From Tilletiopsis washingtonensis (taxonomy: Eukaryota; Basidiomycota; Exobasidiomycetes; Entylomatales), in the NCBI RefSeq assembly GCF_003144115.1, contig NW_020312019.1, positions 62,001-126,000 of the forward strand: a DNA stretch of 64,000 bases, in the 5' to 3' direction. The notes under the pieces are model-generated. The model saw only the letters and a program-made list of their open reading frames with translations, was not told where the DNA came from and did not search any database. Positions within the stretch are counted from its first letter, which is position 1; each line of letters begins with the position of its first letter. The translations under genes and the position numbers were made by a program. Shown in pieces: positions 12,722 through 23,954 of the stretch.

Positions 12722-14063
12722 ATGGTGCGCATCGCATGCCCGCGTCTCGCTCTCCATGCTCTGCGTGCTCGTCGATGCTGCGGCAATGGCCCGTCGGCGC
12801 TGGCGATGCGCTGCCATGCCCCGGCGCAGCAGCGGGCTTGCCGGCAAGCAAGGCTGCACCGCACAGCGTCTCTCTGCTGCACAGCTCGGCACTGCCTGCC
12901 GCACCGCCGCTCGTCGAAGGCAGCAGCGGTGCTGCGGCTATGTGGCTCGACGTTGCCTCGTGGTGCAGCAGCGCTGGCCAGCGGCCGACGAGCATGCTGC
13001 TGGCGAGAAGCAGGCATGTCGGGCGCCGCAAGGCTCGGCCCGGCTAGGCCGAGGCAGAGCAACGTGGCAAGGGGCGCACGTCTGCGCGGCAACGTCGTGG
13101 CCGGCGGCCATGCATGCTGGCAGTGGAGAGGCTGTGCATGCGTTGCAGTGCTGCAGGTGCTGCAGACCTAGCGACGCCCAACTGGGAGAGATGCTGCGGC
13201 TGCGGCCGACGAAGATGGGGCTTCCACTCCATGCGTTGTCGCAAGGCGCTTCATGCTGACGCCCCACATCCTCTGTGCAGGTCAAGGCAGTCAAGGCCCA
13301 CGAGCTCACGTCCAAGTCCAAGGCGGACCTGACGAAGCAGCTCGACGAGCTGCGCACCGAGCTCCTCTCGCTGCGCGTGCAGAAGGTCGCCGGCGGCGCC
13401 TCGTCGAAGCTGGCGCGCATCAATGGCGTGCGCAAGAGCATCGCACGCGTCCTCACCGTCATGAACGCAAAGACGCGCGCCGGGCTGCGCGAGAGCTACA
13501 AGGGCAAGAAGCACCTGCCGCTGGACCTGCGCGCCAAGAAGACGCGCGCCATTCGTCGCCGCCTCACCAAGGTAAGTTGCAGGCCCTGGCGCAGCCAGAG
13601 CAGCCTTAAAGGGGGGGGGGGAGCGGCGGAGCAGGAAGGAAGAACATGAGAGGCGCGGCACGCGGTGGGGGCTATGCGAGCGGGCAAAGCGGCATCTCTT
13701 GCTGGACGACCGGGGCGAAGAGATGGAAGAGCTGCGGTCGTGCGAGCTTTGTCCCTGTGAAGCTCTGCGATCTCAGGAGAGAGAGAGAGAGCGCGGGAGA
13801 GACGGCTCGCGGGTAGCGCGTAGCACGGACTTTGCCACCCAGAGGATGGTGGCGTCCCGTCGCGCCGGTCAAGCTCGTTGGGGGTCAGAGGCTGGCTGCG
13901 CATCCCTTCCCCCCGACGCCATCGTCCAACAAGCGTGCTAACGCAACCCCCCCCCCCCCCCCTTCTCTTCCCTCTCCCTCAGCACGAGCGCTCCCTCACC
14001 ACCGAGCGCGCACACAAGCAGAGCGTGCACTTTGGCGCCCGCCGCTTCGTGCTCAAGGCATAA
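12722..14063 (+). CDS. RPL35: 60S ribosomal protein L35 (uL29)
   Basis: A large-subunit ribosomal protein near the peptide exit tunnel. Exons 12722-12724 (ATG alone), 13281-13571 and 13983-14063 give 124 residues, the normal size. The product reads [15 protein letters not shown], then the helical pair with [36 protein letters not shown] and [16 protein letters not shown], ending in a basic tail. Introns of 556 and 411 nt are far longer than the roughly 50 nt usual in this window. Ribosomal protein introns often host snoRNAs, but I found no convincing C/D-box pair here. Intron 2 carries poly-G, poly-C and GA-repeat runs. Confidence 0.96.
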
Positions 14064-14255
14064 AAATCCCTTCTCTCATTTGCACCAGGGAGCCATATAG
14101 GGGCTTTTAATGAGACTTCTGCTTTCGCTTGTCCCCCCTGCTTTGCGAGTCGTGCGACTCCATCGTATGCTGGGCTGACGGGACAGAGACGAAAGTGGCG
14201 TGTGTGTGGGTGCAGATGCAATGTCGCGACGAAGGGCCCGTGGACGTGCTATGAC

Positions 14256-14258
<3 letters not shown>

Positions 14259-14303
<45 letters not shown>
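14259..14303. repeat. CT dinucleotide microsatellite
   Basis: A run of about 20 CT units lies between the RPL35 stop and the assembly gap. It and the poly-G next to the gap probably explain why assembly failed here. Confidence 0.9.
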
Positions 14304-14305
<2 letters not shown>

Positions 14306-14419
14306 TTGCATCGCTCAGCACGCAATTCCGCTTCCAGCTCGCAGCTCGTCTCACATGCCCACTTAGCCGCCGCGCCTGCTGCTTCAGCGGCGTCTGGAGG
14401 CCGTCGGCGCGACGCTGGG

Positions 14420-15317
14420 NNNNNNNNNNNNNNNNNNNNNNNNNNNNNNNNNNNNNNNNNNNNNNNNNNNNNNNNNNNNNNNNNNNNNNNNNNNNNNNNN
14501 NNNNNNNNNNNNNNNNNNNNNNNNNNNNNNNNNNNNNNNNNNNNNNNNNNNNNNNNNNNNNNNNNNNNNNNNNNNNNNNNNNNNNNNNNNNNNNNNNNNN
14601 NNNNNNNNNNNNNNNNNNNNNNNNNNNNNNNNNNNNNNNNNNNNNNNNNNNNNNNNNNNNNNNNNNNNNNNNNNNNNNNNNNNNNNNNNNNNNNNNNNNN
14701 NNNNNNNNNNNNNNNNNNNNNNNNNNNNNNNNNNNNNNNNNNNNNNNNNNNNNNNNNNNNNNNNNNNNNNNNNNNNNNNNNNNNNNNNNNNNNNNNNNNN
14801 NNNNNNNNNNNNNNNNNNNNNNNNNNNNNNNNNNNNNNNNNNNNNNNNNNNNNNNNNNNNNNNNNNNNNNNNNNNNNNNNNNNNNNNNNNNNNNNNNNNN
14901 NNNNNNNNNNNNNNNNNNNNNNNNNNNNNNNNNNNNNNNNNNNNNNNNNNNNNNNNNNNNNNNNNNNNNNNNNNNNNNNNNNNNNNNNNNNNNNNNNNNN
15001 NNNNNNNNNNNNNNNNNNNNNNNNNNNNNNNNNNNNNNNNNNNNNNNNNNNNNNNNNNNNNNNNNNNNNNNNNNNNNNNNNNNNNNNNNNNNNNNNNNNN
15101 NNNNNNNNNNNNNNNNNNNNNNNNNNNNNNNNNNNNNNNNNNNNNNNNNNNNNNNNNNNNNNNNNNNNNNNNNNNNNNNNNNNNNNNNNNNNNNNNNNNN
15201 NNNNNNNNNNNNNNNNNNNNNNNNNNNNNNNNNNNNNNNNNNNNNNNNNNNNNNNNNNNNNNNNNNNNNNNNNNNNNNNNNNNNNNNNNNNNNNNNNNNN
15301 NNNNNNNNNNNNNNNNN
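14420..15317. other. Assembly gap (898 Ns)
   Basis: Undetermined bases. The 3' part of SURF1, including its last conserved region and stop, must lie mostly inside. The bases flanking the gap (14336-14419) do not show the expected SURF1 C-terminus. Confidence 0.98.
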
Positions 15318-16828
15318 TTGGGGGAGGGGGGGGACGATACGCACCGAACACCTCCTCGAACAGCGCCGGCAAGACTCTCTTCTCTCCCTTCTTTCCCAGG
15401 CCCAGCATCTCTCGCACGCCCTTGCCAATGCCCGCGCTCAGCGTATGTGCATCCTCCTGCTCGCCTGCGTGTTCCTGTGCGTCGTCCAGGCTGGCCGCGC
15501 CCGCCGCGCCCGACATCCACGCGGCCATGGCGTGCGGATCGGCGTGGAACCACTCGCCCGTGTGCGGCGTGTTGGTGGGCGTGAACATGTTTGGCGGGTA
15601 GACTCGAGGCGCCATGGTGGTCAGCGAGACTTTGCCCGTCTCCTACGCCAACACAAACAGCGTCAGTGTGCAAGATGGCGACGATCGGGGTGTGTGGAAA
15701 GACGAGAAAGAGAGAAACGCACCATGGCCTCAGGCTTCAATCGCCGCGCCTTGCCCTTGCCCACAATGTGCTTCTCGGCCACAAAGCCGCGGTCCACGAG
15801 CACGTCTGCGCCGCCCGCGGCGCGCTGCAGCGGCACGACGACGTGGTAGCCCAGCGTGCCCTCGCGCACGCGCGGCCCGAGAAAGAGGGCTCGCGAATAG
15901 TCGAAGGTGCCAGAGAGATGCACGGTGCGGAAGGTGAGGGAGTCGAGCAGCGCGGAACTGTGGGAGAGGGTGGCAGATGTGTCAGCCGGGGGGAGAGGGC
16001 AAGGCAAAAGGCGGGCATAGGGGGCGCGAATGAGAAGATCCGACTGGGCTGCTTGAGCATGCGACGGCACAGCAACTGGGCATGGGCGGGGGAGTGACGG
16101 CAGCCGAAGGAACGGGCGCACAGGCTGCCCTGCTTTGCCTCGCTCGCGCGCGACGACAAGAGGGGCACCTGGGGGTTGCGCGGCCACGCTTCTGTGCCCA
16201 GAGTGGCCGGCGCGCGAGAGAGAGAGAGAGGACAACACGCTTGCTGTTCCCAGCTCGCCTTGCAAGACACGCACCCCTCCCATTGCCCATCTTTCCTTCT
16301 CAGCCAAGCAACGCGCGCTCTGCCGCCCTTGTCCATCTGTGCCGCTGCGCTGCGGTGCCCGCGTGCGCGTCTGGGCTTGAGCACTTGGCCTGCCTCCTTG
16401 CTCGCCTTGCGGCACGCCATGGGGCCCTGTGACTTCCGCTCCCTCACCACTCCCGTTGCAGCACACACACACGCCACTCACTCGACGCGCATCGGCAGCT
16501 GCACGGGCTGCAGCGTGAGCTTCTGCTCGAGCTCGTCGATGAGCTCGAGCTTCCAGCTTAGGCGCTGCATCTGCCACACGCCGAGGCCGAGCGTGAAGAG
16601 CGGGATGAAGCCGAGGAGCAGCGTCGTGGGCGAGCGGTACCATTTCGGCTGGTCTGCACGCGCACCTTGGCCGGCGTAGGCGGAGGAGTAGAGCGAGTCG
16701 TACTGCTGCGACGCCTGCGAGGCGCGCGAGGCCGCCGAGGTGCGCAGCGAGCGAGAGGAGGAGGAAGGGGCGAGGCGCAGCGCAGCACCACGCACGCCGA
16801 AGAGGCGCGTCAGGGGCGTGCCGGACAT
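15318..16828 (-). CDS. SHY1: SURF1/Shy1, cytochrome c oxidase assembly factor (3' end in the gap)
   Basis: SURF1 helps insert haem a into Cox1 during complex IV assembly in the inner mitochondrial membrane. Exons 16482-16828, 15723-15957 and 15345-15642 are readable. The N-terminus is Ser/Arg/Ala-rich (RSLRTSAASRAS), as in a presequence. Then comes the first membrane helix with GFIPLFTLGLGVWQMQRLSWK, the intermembrane part with SGTFDYSRALFLGPR and GYHVVVPLQRAAGG, the motif VLVDRGFV, and a region with FTPTNTPHTGEWFHADPHAMA. A donor at 15344 leads into the gap, so the second membrane helix cannot be seen. Intron 1 is unusually long (524 nt). It is divergent from the complex I 51-kDa gene. Confidence 0.92.
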
Positions 16829-17182
16829 GGGGGCGCGAATGTGCGGCTGAGGGGATGGCGCGGGGGGGGGGGGGGGGGGAGAGAGCGAGAGCGGCAGCAG
16901 CAGGTGGAGAGGCGCGGCGGGGCGCGCGTGCACGTGACACTTCCCACGCGCGGCCCGCGTCGTCGCGTCAGCAGCAGGGCGCGATTGGCGCTCGCTCTCG
17001 GCGGCTCGCCGTCGGCGCCAGCCACGCGCGAGGCGAGCGTCAGCCAAGCGTGGCGGCGGCGGCGGCGGCGCGCGCGAGGCCGTCGCTTCGCTGCAGCGGC
17101 TGCTGATCGCTGCTGCTCGGCGGCGTCGTCGTCGGCGTCGCAGCGCTCGCACTCCTCTCTCTCCCCCACACCGTCCCTCACC
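16829..17182. promoter_or_regulatory. Shared divergent promoter of SURF1 and complex I 51-kDa subunit, with a CACGTG site
   Basis: 354 nt separate the two start codons. A palindromic CACGTG followed by AC lies at 16931-16936, the core of bHLH (Cbf1/USF-type) sites. A 17-19 nt poly-G run lies at about 16861-16880. No TATA box was seen. Confidence 0.55.
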
Positions 17183-18890
17183 ATGCAGCGCGCCAGTACG
17201 TTCACTGCTTGTCCTCTCTCTCTCCTCTGTTGCTCACCCTTCCTCTAGCCACTCTCGCGCGCGCCAAGGCCGTCTCGGCCGCACGGCTGCCCGCGGCCGC
17301 CTCGGCCGTGCCCGCCGCCGCACGCGGCCTGGCCACCGTCACCGACGCGCCCAAGCGCAGCCACGGCGGCCTGCGCGACCAGGACCGCATCTTCCAGAAT
17401 GCCTACCTGCGCCACGACCATCTGCTGGCCGGTGCAAAGGTGCGTGCAGAGAGAGGCAAATCGAAGGCGTGGGGGTGCAAGGCAATGGGGGAGGGGCGCG
17501 CTGATGGGCCAAGGCGAGGCAGCGCGCCGTCAGCAGCGGCGCATGTGCTGCCAGAGAGGCTGCCGTGGCGCAGGCGCAGGGCCCGTCGCTCCTTGCCATC
17601 CTTATCGAGTTGCGGCGTGGGAGGGCCGGGGCTTCGCATCTGGCACAGACAAGACGGCGGGCTCACCCTGCTTTTCCTCTCCCTTCTGCAGAAGCGCGGC
17701 GACTGGCACAAGACCAAGGAGCTCGTGCTCAAGGGGCACGACTGGATCATCTCCGAGATGAAGAAGTCGGGCATGCGCGGGCGCGGCGGCGCCGGCTTCC
17801 CCTCGGGCCTCAAGTGGAGCTTCATGCTGAAGCCCGGCTGGGAAAAGGACCCGCGCCCGCGCTACCTCGTCATCAACGCCGACGAGGGCGAGCCGGGCAC
17901 GTGCAAGGACAGAGAGATTATGCGCGGCGATCCCCACAAGCTCATCGAGGGATGCCTGCTCGCCGGCCGCGCCATGGGCGCAAACGCCGGTGAGTTGCGA
18001 TGCGGCGAGAAGGAGGGGCGAGGTGGGCGCGCATGACAGAGGATGCAGCTTCGAGTGGACTGGCTCGCTGCGATGAGGGCCAAGGTCCGTGGCCACCAGT
18101 GTCTCGCTTGTGGGGCCCTCGGCGCCGGCAGACGCGCGGCCCTTTCGAGGAGGCGGCCGCCTGTTCCTGTTTCCCGCTCTCTTCTCTGCCGAAGCTGATG
18201 CCGCGCTCTTGTCTAGCTTACATCTACATCCGCGGCGAGTTCTACCTCGAGGCTGCGCACGTGCAGCAGGCCGTGCACGAGGCGTACAAGGCGGGCCTGA
18301 TCGGCAAGAACGCGTGCGGCTCGGGCTACGACTTTGACGTCTACGTGCACAAGGGCGCGGGCGCCTACATCTGTGGCGAGGAGACTGCGCTCATCGAGTC
18401 GCTCGAGGGCAAGCAGGGCAAGCCGCGGCTGAAGCCGCCGTTCCCCGCCGACGTCGGCGTCTTTGGCTGTCCCACCACCGTCGCCAACGTCGAGACGGTC
18501 GCCGCGGCGCCGACGATTCTGCGCCGCGGCGCAGAGTGGTTTGCCGGCTTTGGGCGCGACAAGAACCAGGGCACCAAGCTGTTTGCCATCTCCGGACACG
18601 TCAACAACCCCTGCGTCGTCGAGGAGGAGATGGGCATTCCGCTGCGCGAGCTCATCGAGCGCCACTGCGGCGGCGTGCGTGGCGGCTGGGACAATCTGCT
18701 GGGCATCGTGCCCGGCGGCTCGTCGGTGCCCATCCTGCCCAAGGACAAGGCCGACGGCGCGCTGATGGACTTTGACGGCCTCAAGGACGCCGGCTCGAGT
18801 CTGGGCACGGGCGCCGTCATCGTCATGGACAAGTCGACGGACGTGATTGCGGCCATCTCGCGCTTCAGCAAGTTCTACAAGCACGAGTCG

Positions 18891-18922
<32 letters not shown>

Positions 18923-19333
18923 GACGTGGATTGCAGAGATGATGAGCCGCATGGAGAAGGGCCGTGCCGACATGCGCGAGATTGACCAGGTGCGTTCTTT
19001 TTGGTGTGGGCCTTGCTGCCTGTTTCCTGCCTTCGCCACACCCACCTCGCGCATGCAAACTGACGTCCCTCTGCGCAGATCTGGGAGCTGACGCGCGCCA
19101 TGGAGGGCCACACGATCTGTGCGCTGGCCGATGCGGCCGCGTGGCCCGTGCAGGGCCTGCTGCGCCACTTCCGCCCCACCATCGAGGCGCGCATTGCCGA
19201 GTACCAGGCGCAGCACGGCAAGGTCCTCTACGGCGGCCACCTGGCAAACGCCTACCCGCAGGACCTCGCCATGCCCGAGATTGCCAGCCCCGAGCCGGCG
19301 CGCAGCCTGCCCAACCCGCTGGCGCAGCAGTAG
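17183..19333 (+). CDS. NADH:ubiquinone oxidoreductase 51-kDa subunit (NDUFV1/NuoF type)
   Basis: The FMN- and NADH-binding subunit of mitochondrial complex I, which also holds the N3 Fe4S4 cluster. Exons 17183-17195, 17249-17439, 17692-17989, 18217-18989 and 19079-19333 give 509 residues. An Arg/Ala-rich presequence (to about residue 40) is followed by [14 protein letters not shown], the NADH/FMN glycine-rich motif, then [42 protein letters not shown], and the cluster motif [11 protein letters not shown] with the distal Cys in [14 protein letters not shown]. All expected ligands are present, so the gene looks intact. Introns 2 and 3 (252 and 227 nt) are long for this genome. Confidence 0.97.
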
Positions 19334-19776
19334 AGCGTTGTATGCCCAGTCAAGCATGAGCTGCGCACCGCCCCCTCTTTCTCTCTTCGCTGTCTTCCCC
19401 CGCCTGTTCCTACTTTTTGCCTCGGATCCAAGAAAGACACCACTTGCCTCACCGAGTCGCAGATGGGGGCACGGAGACCTTGTTGTTACACGGCGCACGC
19501 GGCAGATGAGGAGGGCAGGCGGGCGCAGAGTGACCCAGGACCGAGGAGAGCGTGGCAACACGGAGACGCAACAGTGCGCGGGGCGGATGAGTAGCGGTGG
19601 GTGTGTGGGTGGAGGCGCAGTGCTAGGGTAACCAGTGACGAGACGATGTAGAGAGAGAGAGAGAGAGAGTAAGTGCCCGTGGCGCATGGGCCGCAGAAGG
19701 CTGCGCAGATAGGGGAGAAGAGAGAGAGAGAGAGAGATGGCGAGAGGCGAAGGGCGAGGCGCGGGCAGCTCTTCTA
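19334..19776. other. Convergent intergenic region with GA microsatellites
   Basis: 443 nt between two converging 3' ends. It holds two short GA repeats (about 19651-19669 and 19719-19737). No gene is seen. Confidence 0.6.
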
Positions 19777-22700
19777 TCAGACGGCGGCATCCTCGCGCGC
19801 CTGAGCATTGGCCGCCTCCTGCTCGAGCTGGCGGGCAATGTCGAGCAGGCTGTCGTCGAACGAGTCGTCGGTGCCCGCCTCGCTGACCGTCTGCTTGAGG
19901 CGGCTGGCGCCCGCACGCTCGGCCGCCACGCGGCGCCGCTTGCTCAGCGGCGAGCGCGTGCTGCTCGTCGTGCTCACGCTCGCGCCGTCGTCGTGGCCGC
20001 CGCCGTCGGCCTCGTCGGCAGAACTGTTGGCGGAACGCAGGGCGCCCGAGGACTGACGTGCGCGCTTGGCAGTGGCGCTTCTCCGGCTTTTTGGCGCAGG
20101 CAAAGAAAGAAACGAGCGTCAGACGATGGCAGCAATGCCCCCCCCCCCAGCTCCTCGTGCAAAGCGGAACTCACCTGCCTTCGGTCGCATAGCCCTCGCT
20201 CTGCTCGTCGTCCTCCTCGTCGTCATCGGAGCCCGAGGCGTTCAAAAACGCGTCTACCTCGTCGTCCGCCTCTGCCCAGTTCATCTCCACCAGGCCGTCG
20301 TCGCCATACGGCACGGGCTGCTGCTGTGTCGCCGGCTCGTGCGCGTCGCGCAAGGACGCGCCACCGTCGGCCGTCGTGGCGTCGCCATTGGCCGCAGCTG
20401 CGGAGGGCGCAGCGTAGCCTTGCACCGAGGGCACGCGGTAGTGCACCTCGGGCTGCCGCTCCCACTTTGCCGCACTGTCGTTGAGCCAGTTGGGCCACAC
20501 GATCTCGACGCCACTCATGCGCTCCGCAGCGTTAACCTTTGCCGTGCCGGGCTGGTGTTTGCATTCCGCGTGTGATCAGCGATTCCTGCGGACGCACAAG
20601 CGTAAGAAAGGGACTCACCTTGGCAGTGACGAGATGCGTCGTGCCCGCGTCCAGATCCGACGTGCAGAAGGCGCCAAACTCCTCGGCCAGACGCCACAGG
20701 TCGGAGCTGTATCGCAGTGTGAGCCGCAACGAGGCTGGAAGCGCCGCACTTGCCGCAAAGGCGACTCACAGATCTGGCGGATGCCCCAGCGGTACGACGC
20801 TCGAGAAGACAACTTGACAGCCGAGCAGCACGGCAAACTTGAGCTCGGCAATGATGTCCTGCCGTGCAGAGACAGGCGGTAAGCATCGCGCACTGACGCC
20901 GCGAGCATGCCGCGCCTCTGGCTCGCCTCTCTTGCCCCCGCGTCACTCGAGCAGCCTTGCCCTGGCTGTTCCCCCCTCGCCCCTCGCCCACACCGACTCA
21001 CGATGACATCGGGCTTGCCCGCCTCGGCCGGATTCAGGCCTGCCTGTCGTCTGTCCCAGTCCTCGTACCACCGCCGATGAATGTCGTCCAGTATCTGTCG
21101 CGAGGCATCAGCATGCGCCAAGATCGAAGCGGCCCCGAGGCATCGAAACGCACCCGCTGCACGCGCACCAGCTCCCGGTCGTCGTCGCGCAGCACGGCGT
21201 ACTGCCGCTGCGGCGGCGGCGGCGAAGGCACTGTGCCCATGCTCGAGGGTACGGCTGATGTTGGCAATGGCGCTTGAAGCGCTGTGGCTGGCTCGGCTGT
21301 GGCTGCTGCGCCCGCTGCTTGCCCACCTGACTCCCCCCTCCGATCCCCCGACGCGGTCGAAGCGGATGGCTGTGCGCTCGTGCTCGCCTCCGCGCTGGCT
21401 GCTGCCTCACTCGAGCCTGCTTCCACAGAGCCATCCGCTGGCGCATGGGGCGGCGTAGTCGAGCCCTCCTCCTTGCCCTCCGTCGTCGCCGGCGTGCTCG
21501 ACCCCTCCGCCGCGGCCTTTTCGTCCAGTGCCTCCTGCATTCTCGCCAACGGCCTTGCGCCCAACTGCTCGGTGATCGCGACCTTCTGACTCTCCGTCGC
21601 CTTGACTTTCGCCGCATCGTCGGCTGCCTTCTCTTCTGCCACCTCTGCCGCCGAAGGTCTTCTCTGTGCTGCGAAGTCGCCTGATGCGTCGCTACTGGCG
21701 CTGCTATCGCTGGCGCTGCTGGGCGTCGTGGCAGAGAGGGAAGAAGAGGAGAGGGAGGCACTGCTCGAGCCGATGGAGGAGAGCGTAGGATCGACGCGCG
21801 TCTCGACGACGGCGCCCGCGCCCGTTGTGGGGCTGGGCGTCGAGGGCGCTGTAGGCAGGAAAGTGGCGTTGATGTCGCCGATGCCGACGAAGAAGTCGTC
21901 TGTTTGCGACGTCAGAAGAGAGCGGATCAGCTGCTGCGTACTGCGCGCCTGTCATCACGCCGCTCCATTCGACGGCTGCCCTCTCCCCTTTCTCTCCCGG
22001 CGACGTTCTCACTTCCCCCTTCCTCCTCTCCCCCGCCTCCTCCCATCCCGGCTCCCATCCTCAGCAGCGCACTCACAAGGATTGACCTTGACGAGGTTCG
22101 GGCTCCATCTCCAAACGTCTGCCCTGTCATCGATGATGACGACCATGCTCGTGTCCATGGGGAACAGTCTGCGGAGACTCTTCTGCACCAAGCTGCCATT
22201 CTCGTCGCGCGAGAGTATGCGAGCGCCGAAGAGACTGCCGTCGGGATCGAGCAGCCGGCAGACGCAGTCGGCATACGAGCGCGTGCCCATCGTGTAGACG
22301 TGCAGCTCGTAGCGCTGCGAGAGGGAGCGCAGGAAGGCGGCCGTGCCGGGGCGCGGCTTGACGTAGTACCAGCATCCGCCGTGCGTCGCAGCGGCGGCGG
22401 CGTGCGCCTCGAGCGACTCGAGCTGCTCGGCGTCGCGCGCCATGCCCTCGCGCAGCGCCGGCGGCAGGTCGTGGTCGAGCACGGCCTTGCCGTCGGTGCC
22501 CAGCAAGAAGCGCCCGACGTCGCGCAGCGCCTCGAAGTTGGCGTTGCTGCGGTCGCGCTGCCACTCGGCCACCGTGGGGTCGACGGTGGCGTGGATGATG
22601 GTCTGGTCGAGATCGACGATGAGCGCCAGCTTGCGCGCGGCCAGCAGGCGCTGCGTGCTCTCGCTGTCGAGGCGCGACGCCTCGGCCGCCGAGACGGTGA

Positions 22701-22868
22701 CGCCGGCCGAGTCGTGCATCATGCTGATGCCTGCCGCGCCGTCGCTGGCGAGGGAGAGTGAGCGACGCGCGCGAGAGGGTGCGATGCGGCGACTCACCGC
22801 TCGACCATGTGGCCGCAGACGGCACAGAGGCCGCCGACCTGCACGGGGTGCGGACACTCGTCGTCCAT
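19777..22868 (-). CDS. FCP1: Fcp1, RNA polymerase II CTD phosphatase
   Basis: Fcp1 removes phosphate from the Pol II C-terminal domain to recycle the enzyme. Eight exons (22798-22868, 22077-22744, 21154-21899, 21002-21094, 20770-20858, 20619-20706, 20175-20551, 19777-20086) give 813 residues. The FCPH catalytic domain shows VDLDQTIIHAT (the DxDxT nucleophile loop), KPRPGTAAFL, YTMGTRSYA, VVIIDDRADVW and LVKVNPYDFFVGIGDIN. A Ser/Ala-rich insert precedes a BRCT domain (IVWPNWL and TAKVNAAERM). The acidic C-terminal tail ends in a region with LLDIARQLEQE, like the TFIIF/TFIIB-binding tail. I chose the ATG at 22868 because of its GCCGCCATGG context and because no convincing frame continues upstream. 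An extra N-terminal exon cannot be excluded. Confidence 0.92.
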
Positions 22869-23367
22869 GGCGGCGTGCAGCACGTGTGCGACGCACGCGC
22901 GGCAGGGGGTAGCGCACGTCGCTGCGGAGCAAGTGGAGGTGAGGTGGTGGTGTGGGCTGCGGCGCGTGGAGATCGCCGGCGCCGAGAGGGTGGTGGATGA
23001 GCAGCAGGATGATGAATGCATGTGGCTCAAGCGCGTGGGGCGCGTGACGCGAGGCGCGGCCGCGAGCGCAAGCGGCGCGCCGCGAGCGGCGTGTGGCTGC
23101 GATGCAGGGCAGGCGGGCAGCGGCGCCTTGATTGCGGGCCACGCAGCGCTGCTGCAGGCGAGGCGCCGGGATGCTCAGCATCGCGTGCTCATCAGCCGCG
23201 CCGGCCGTGCGCTGCTCCGCTGCCACTACGCCAGCTTCAGCCTCTCCCGACCCCATCCAGCCGCCTCACACACGACGACGACGACAAGGTGGGTCGAATA
23301 GAGATTGGTCATTAATCATCATCCAGAGGGCATCGCATCCAGCCATGCCCGAGTGGCCGCGAGACGA
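22869..23367. other. Intergenic region between CipC-like gene and FCP1
   Basis: About 500 nt upstream of the chosen FCP1 start. Several frames stay open because of high GC, but none gives a convincing Fcp1 N-terminal extension. It should hold the FCP1 promoter. Confidence 0.45.
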
Positions 23368-23954
23368 TCACTGGTAGCGGTCCTCGTACGCCTGCTCCGC
23401 CTGGTGCGCACACTCGCATCAGCCGTTGCTCCTCTGTTCTGCGGCACCGAGCCCCTCACCTGCTGGCGCGCGTGGCGCTTGGCCTCCTCGCGGTCCAGGA
23501 AGCTGAGGCCCTTGGTCTCGAAGAGCTTGTCGGCCTCGGCGCCCGCAAAGCCGGCAATGAGCTCCTTGGCAAAGGCGTGGCTCTGCGGCTTGCCCTCGCG
23601 CTCCTCGTGCTTCTCGTACTGGCGCATCGCCTCGAACGCCGCCGCGCCTGTGCAGCAACGAGGCGTTGGCAGGTGTGAGCCGGGCGCAGAGGGAGGAGGA
23701 GCAGAGAGCACGACACGCACCGCCGATGAGCTCGTGAGACCACTTGCCCTCGCGACTGCGCGTTGCATCGGACGGGCGTCAGCTGCAGCTCGCCAGCGTG
23801 TTCCCGGCTGCGAGCATCGTCTTCTCACGGCTCCTGGTTGTAGACCTCCTGGTGCCTGCGCGAGCCACATTGCGGGTGAGCAACGAGCACGATGACGAGC
23901 AAACACGGGCGCGCGGCAGGGCATGACTCACGAGTCGGAAGAGAAGAAGCCCAT
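23368..23954 (-). CDS. CipC-like small protein (DUF3759 type)
   Basis: Five short exons (23932-23954, 23829-23855, 23721-23755, 23460-23647, 23368-23400) give 101 residues. The product starts MGFFSSDSHQEVYNQEP, followed by KWSHELIGGAAAFEAMRQYEKHE, KPQSHAFAKELIAGFAG and LFETKGLSFLDREEAK, which is the CipC (concanamycin-induced protein) signature. The family is widespread in fungi and often stress- or host-induced; its biochemical role is unknown. A TATA box upstream fits an inducible gene. The reading frame is intact and of normal length. Confidence 0.88.

Noticed and set aside
12725-13280. C/D-box snoRNA inside RPL35 intron 1
   Set aside because: I could not find a TGATGA-type C box paired with a CTGA D box near terminal complementarity.
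14259-14303. CT repeat as a functional element
   Set aside because: A plain microsatellite; GA/CT runs occur elsewhere in the window (13778, 19651, 19719) without a pattern.
16861-16880. Poly-G run as a G-quadruplex signal
   Set aside because: A single homopolymer run in a promoter; other poly-G/C runs (2736, 13611, 13950, 20140) suggest slippage.
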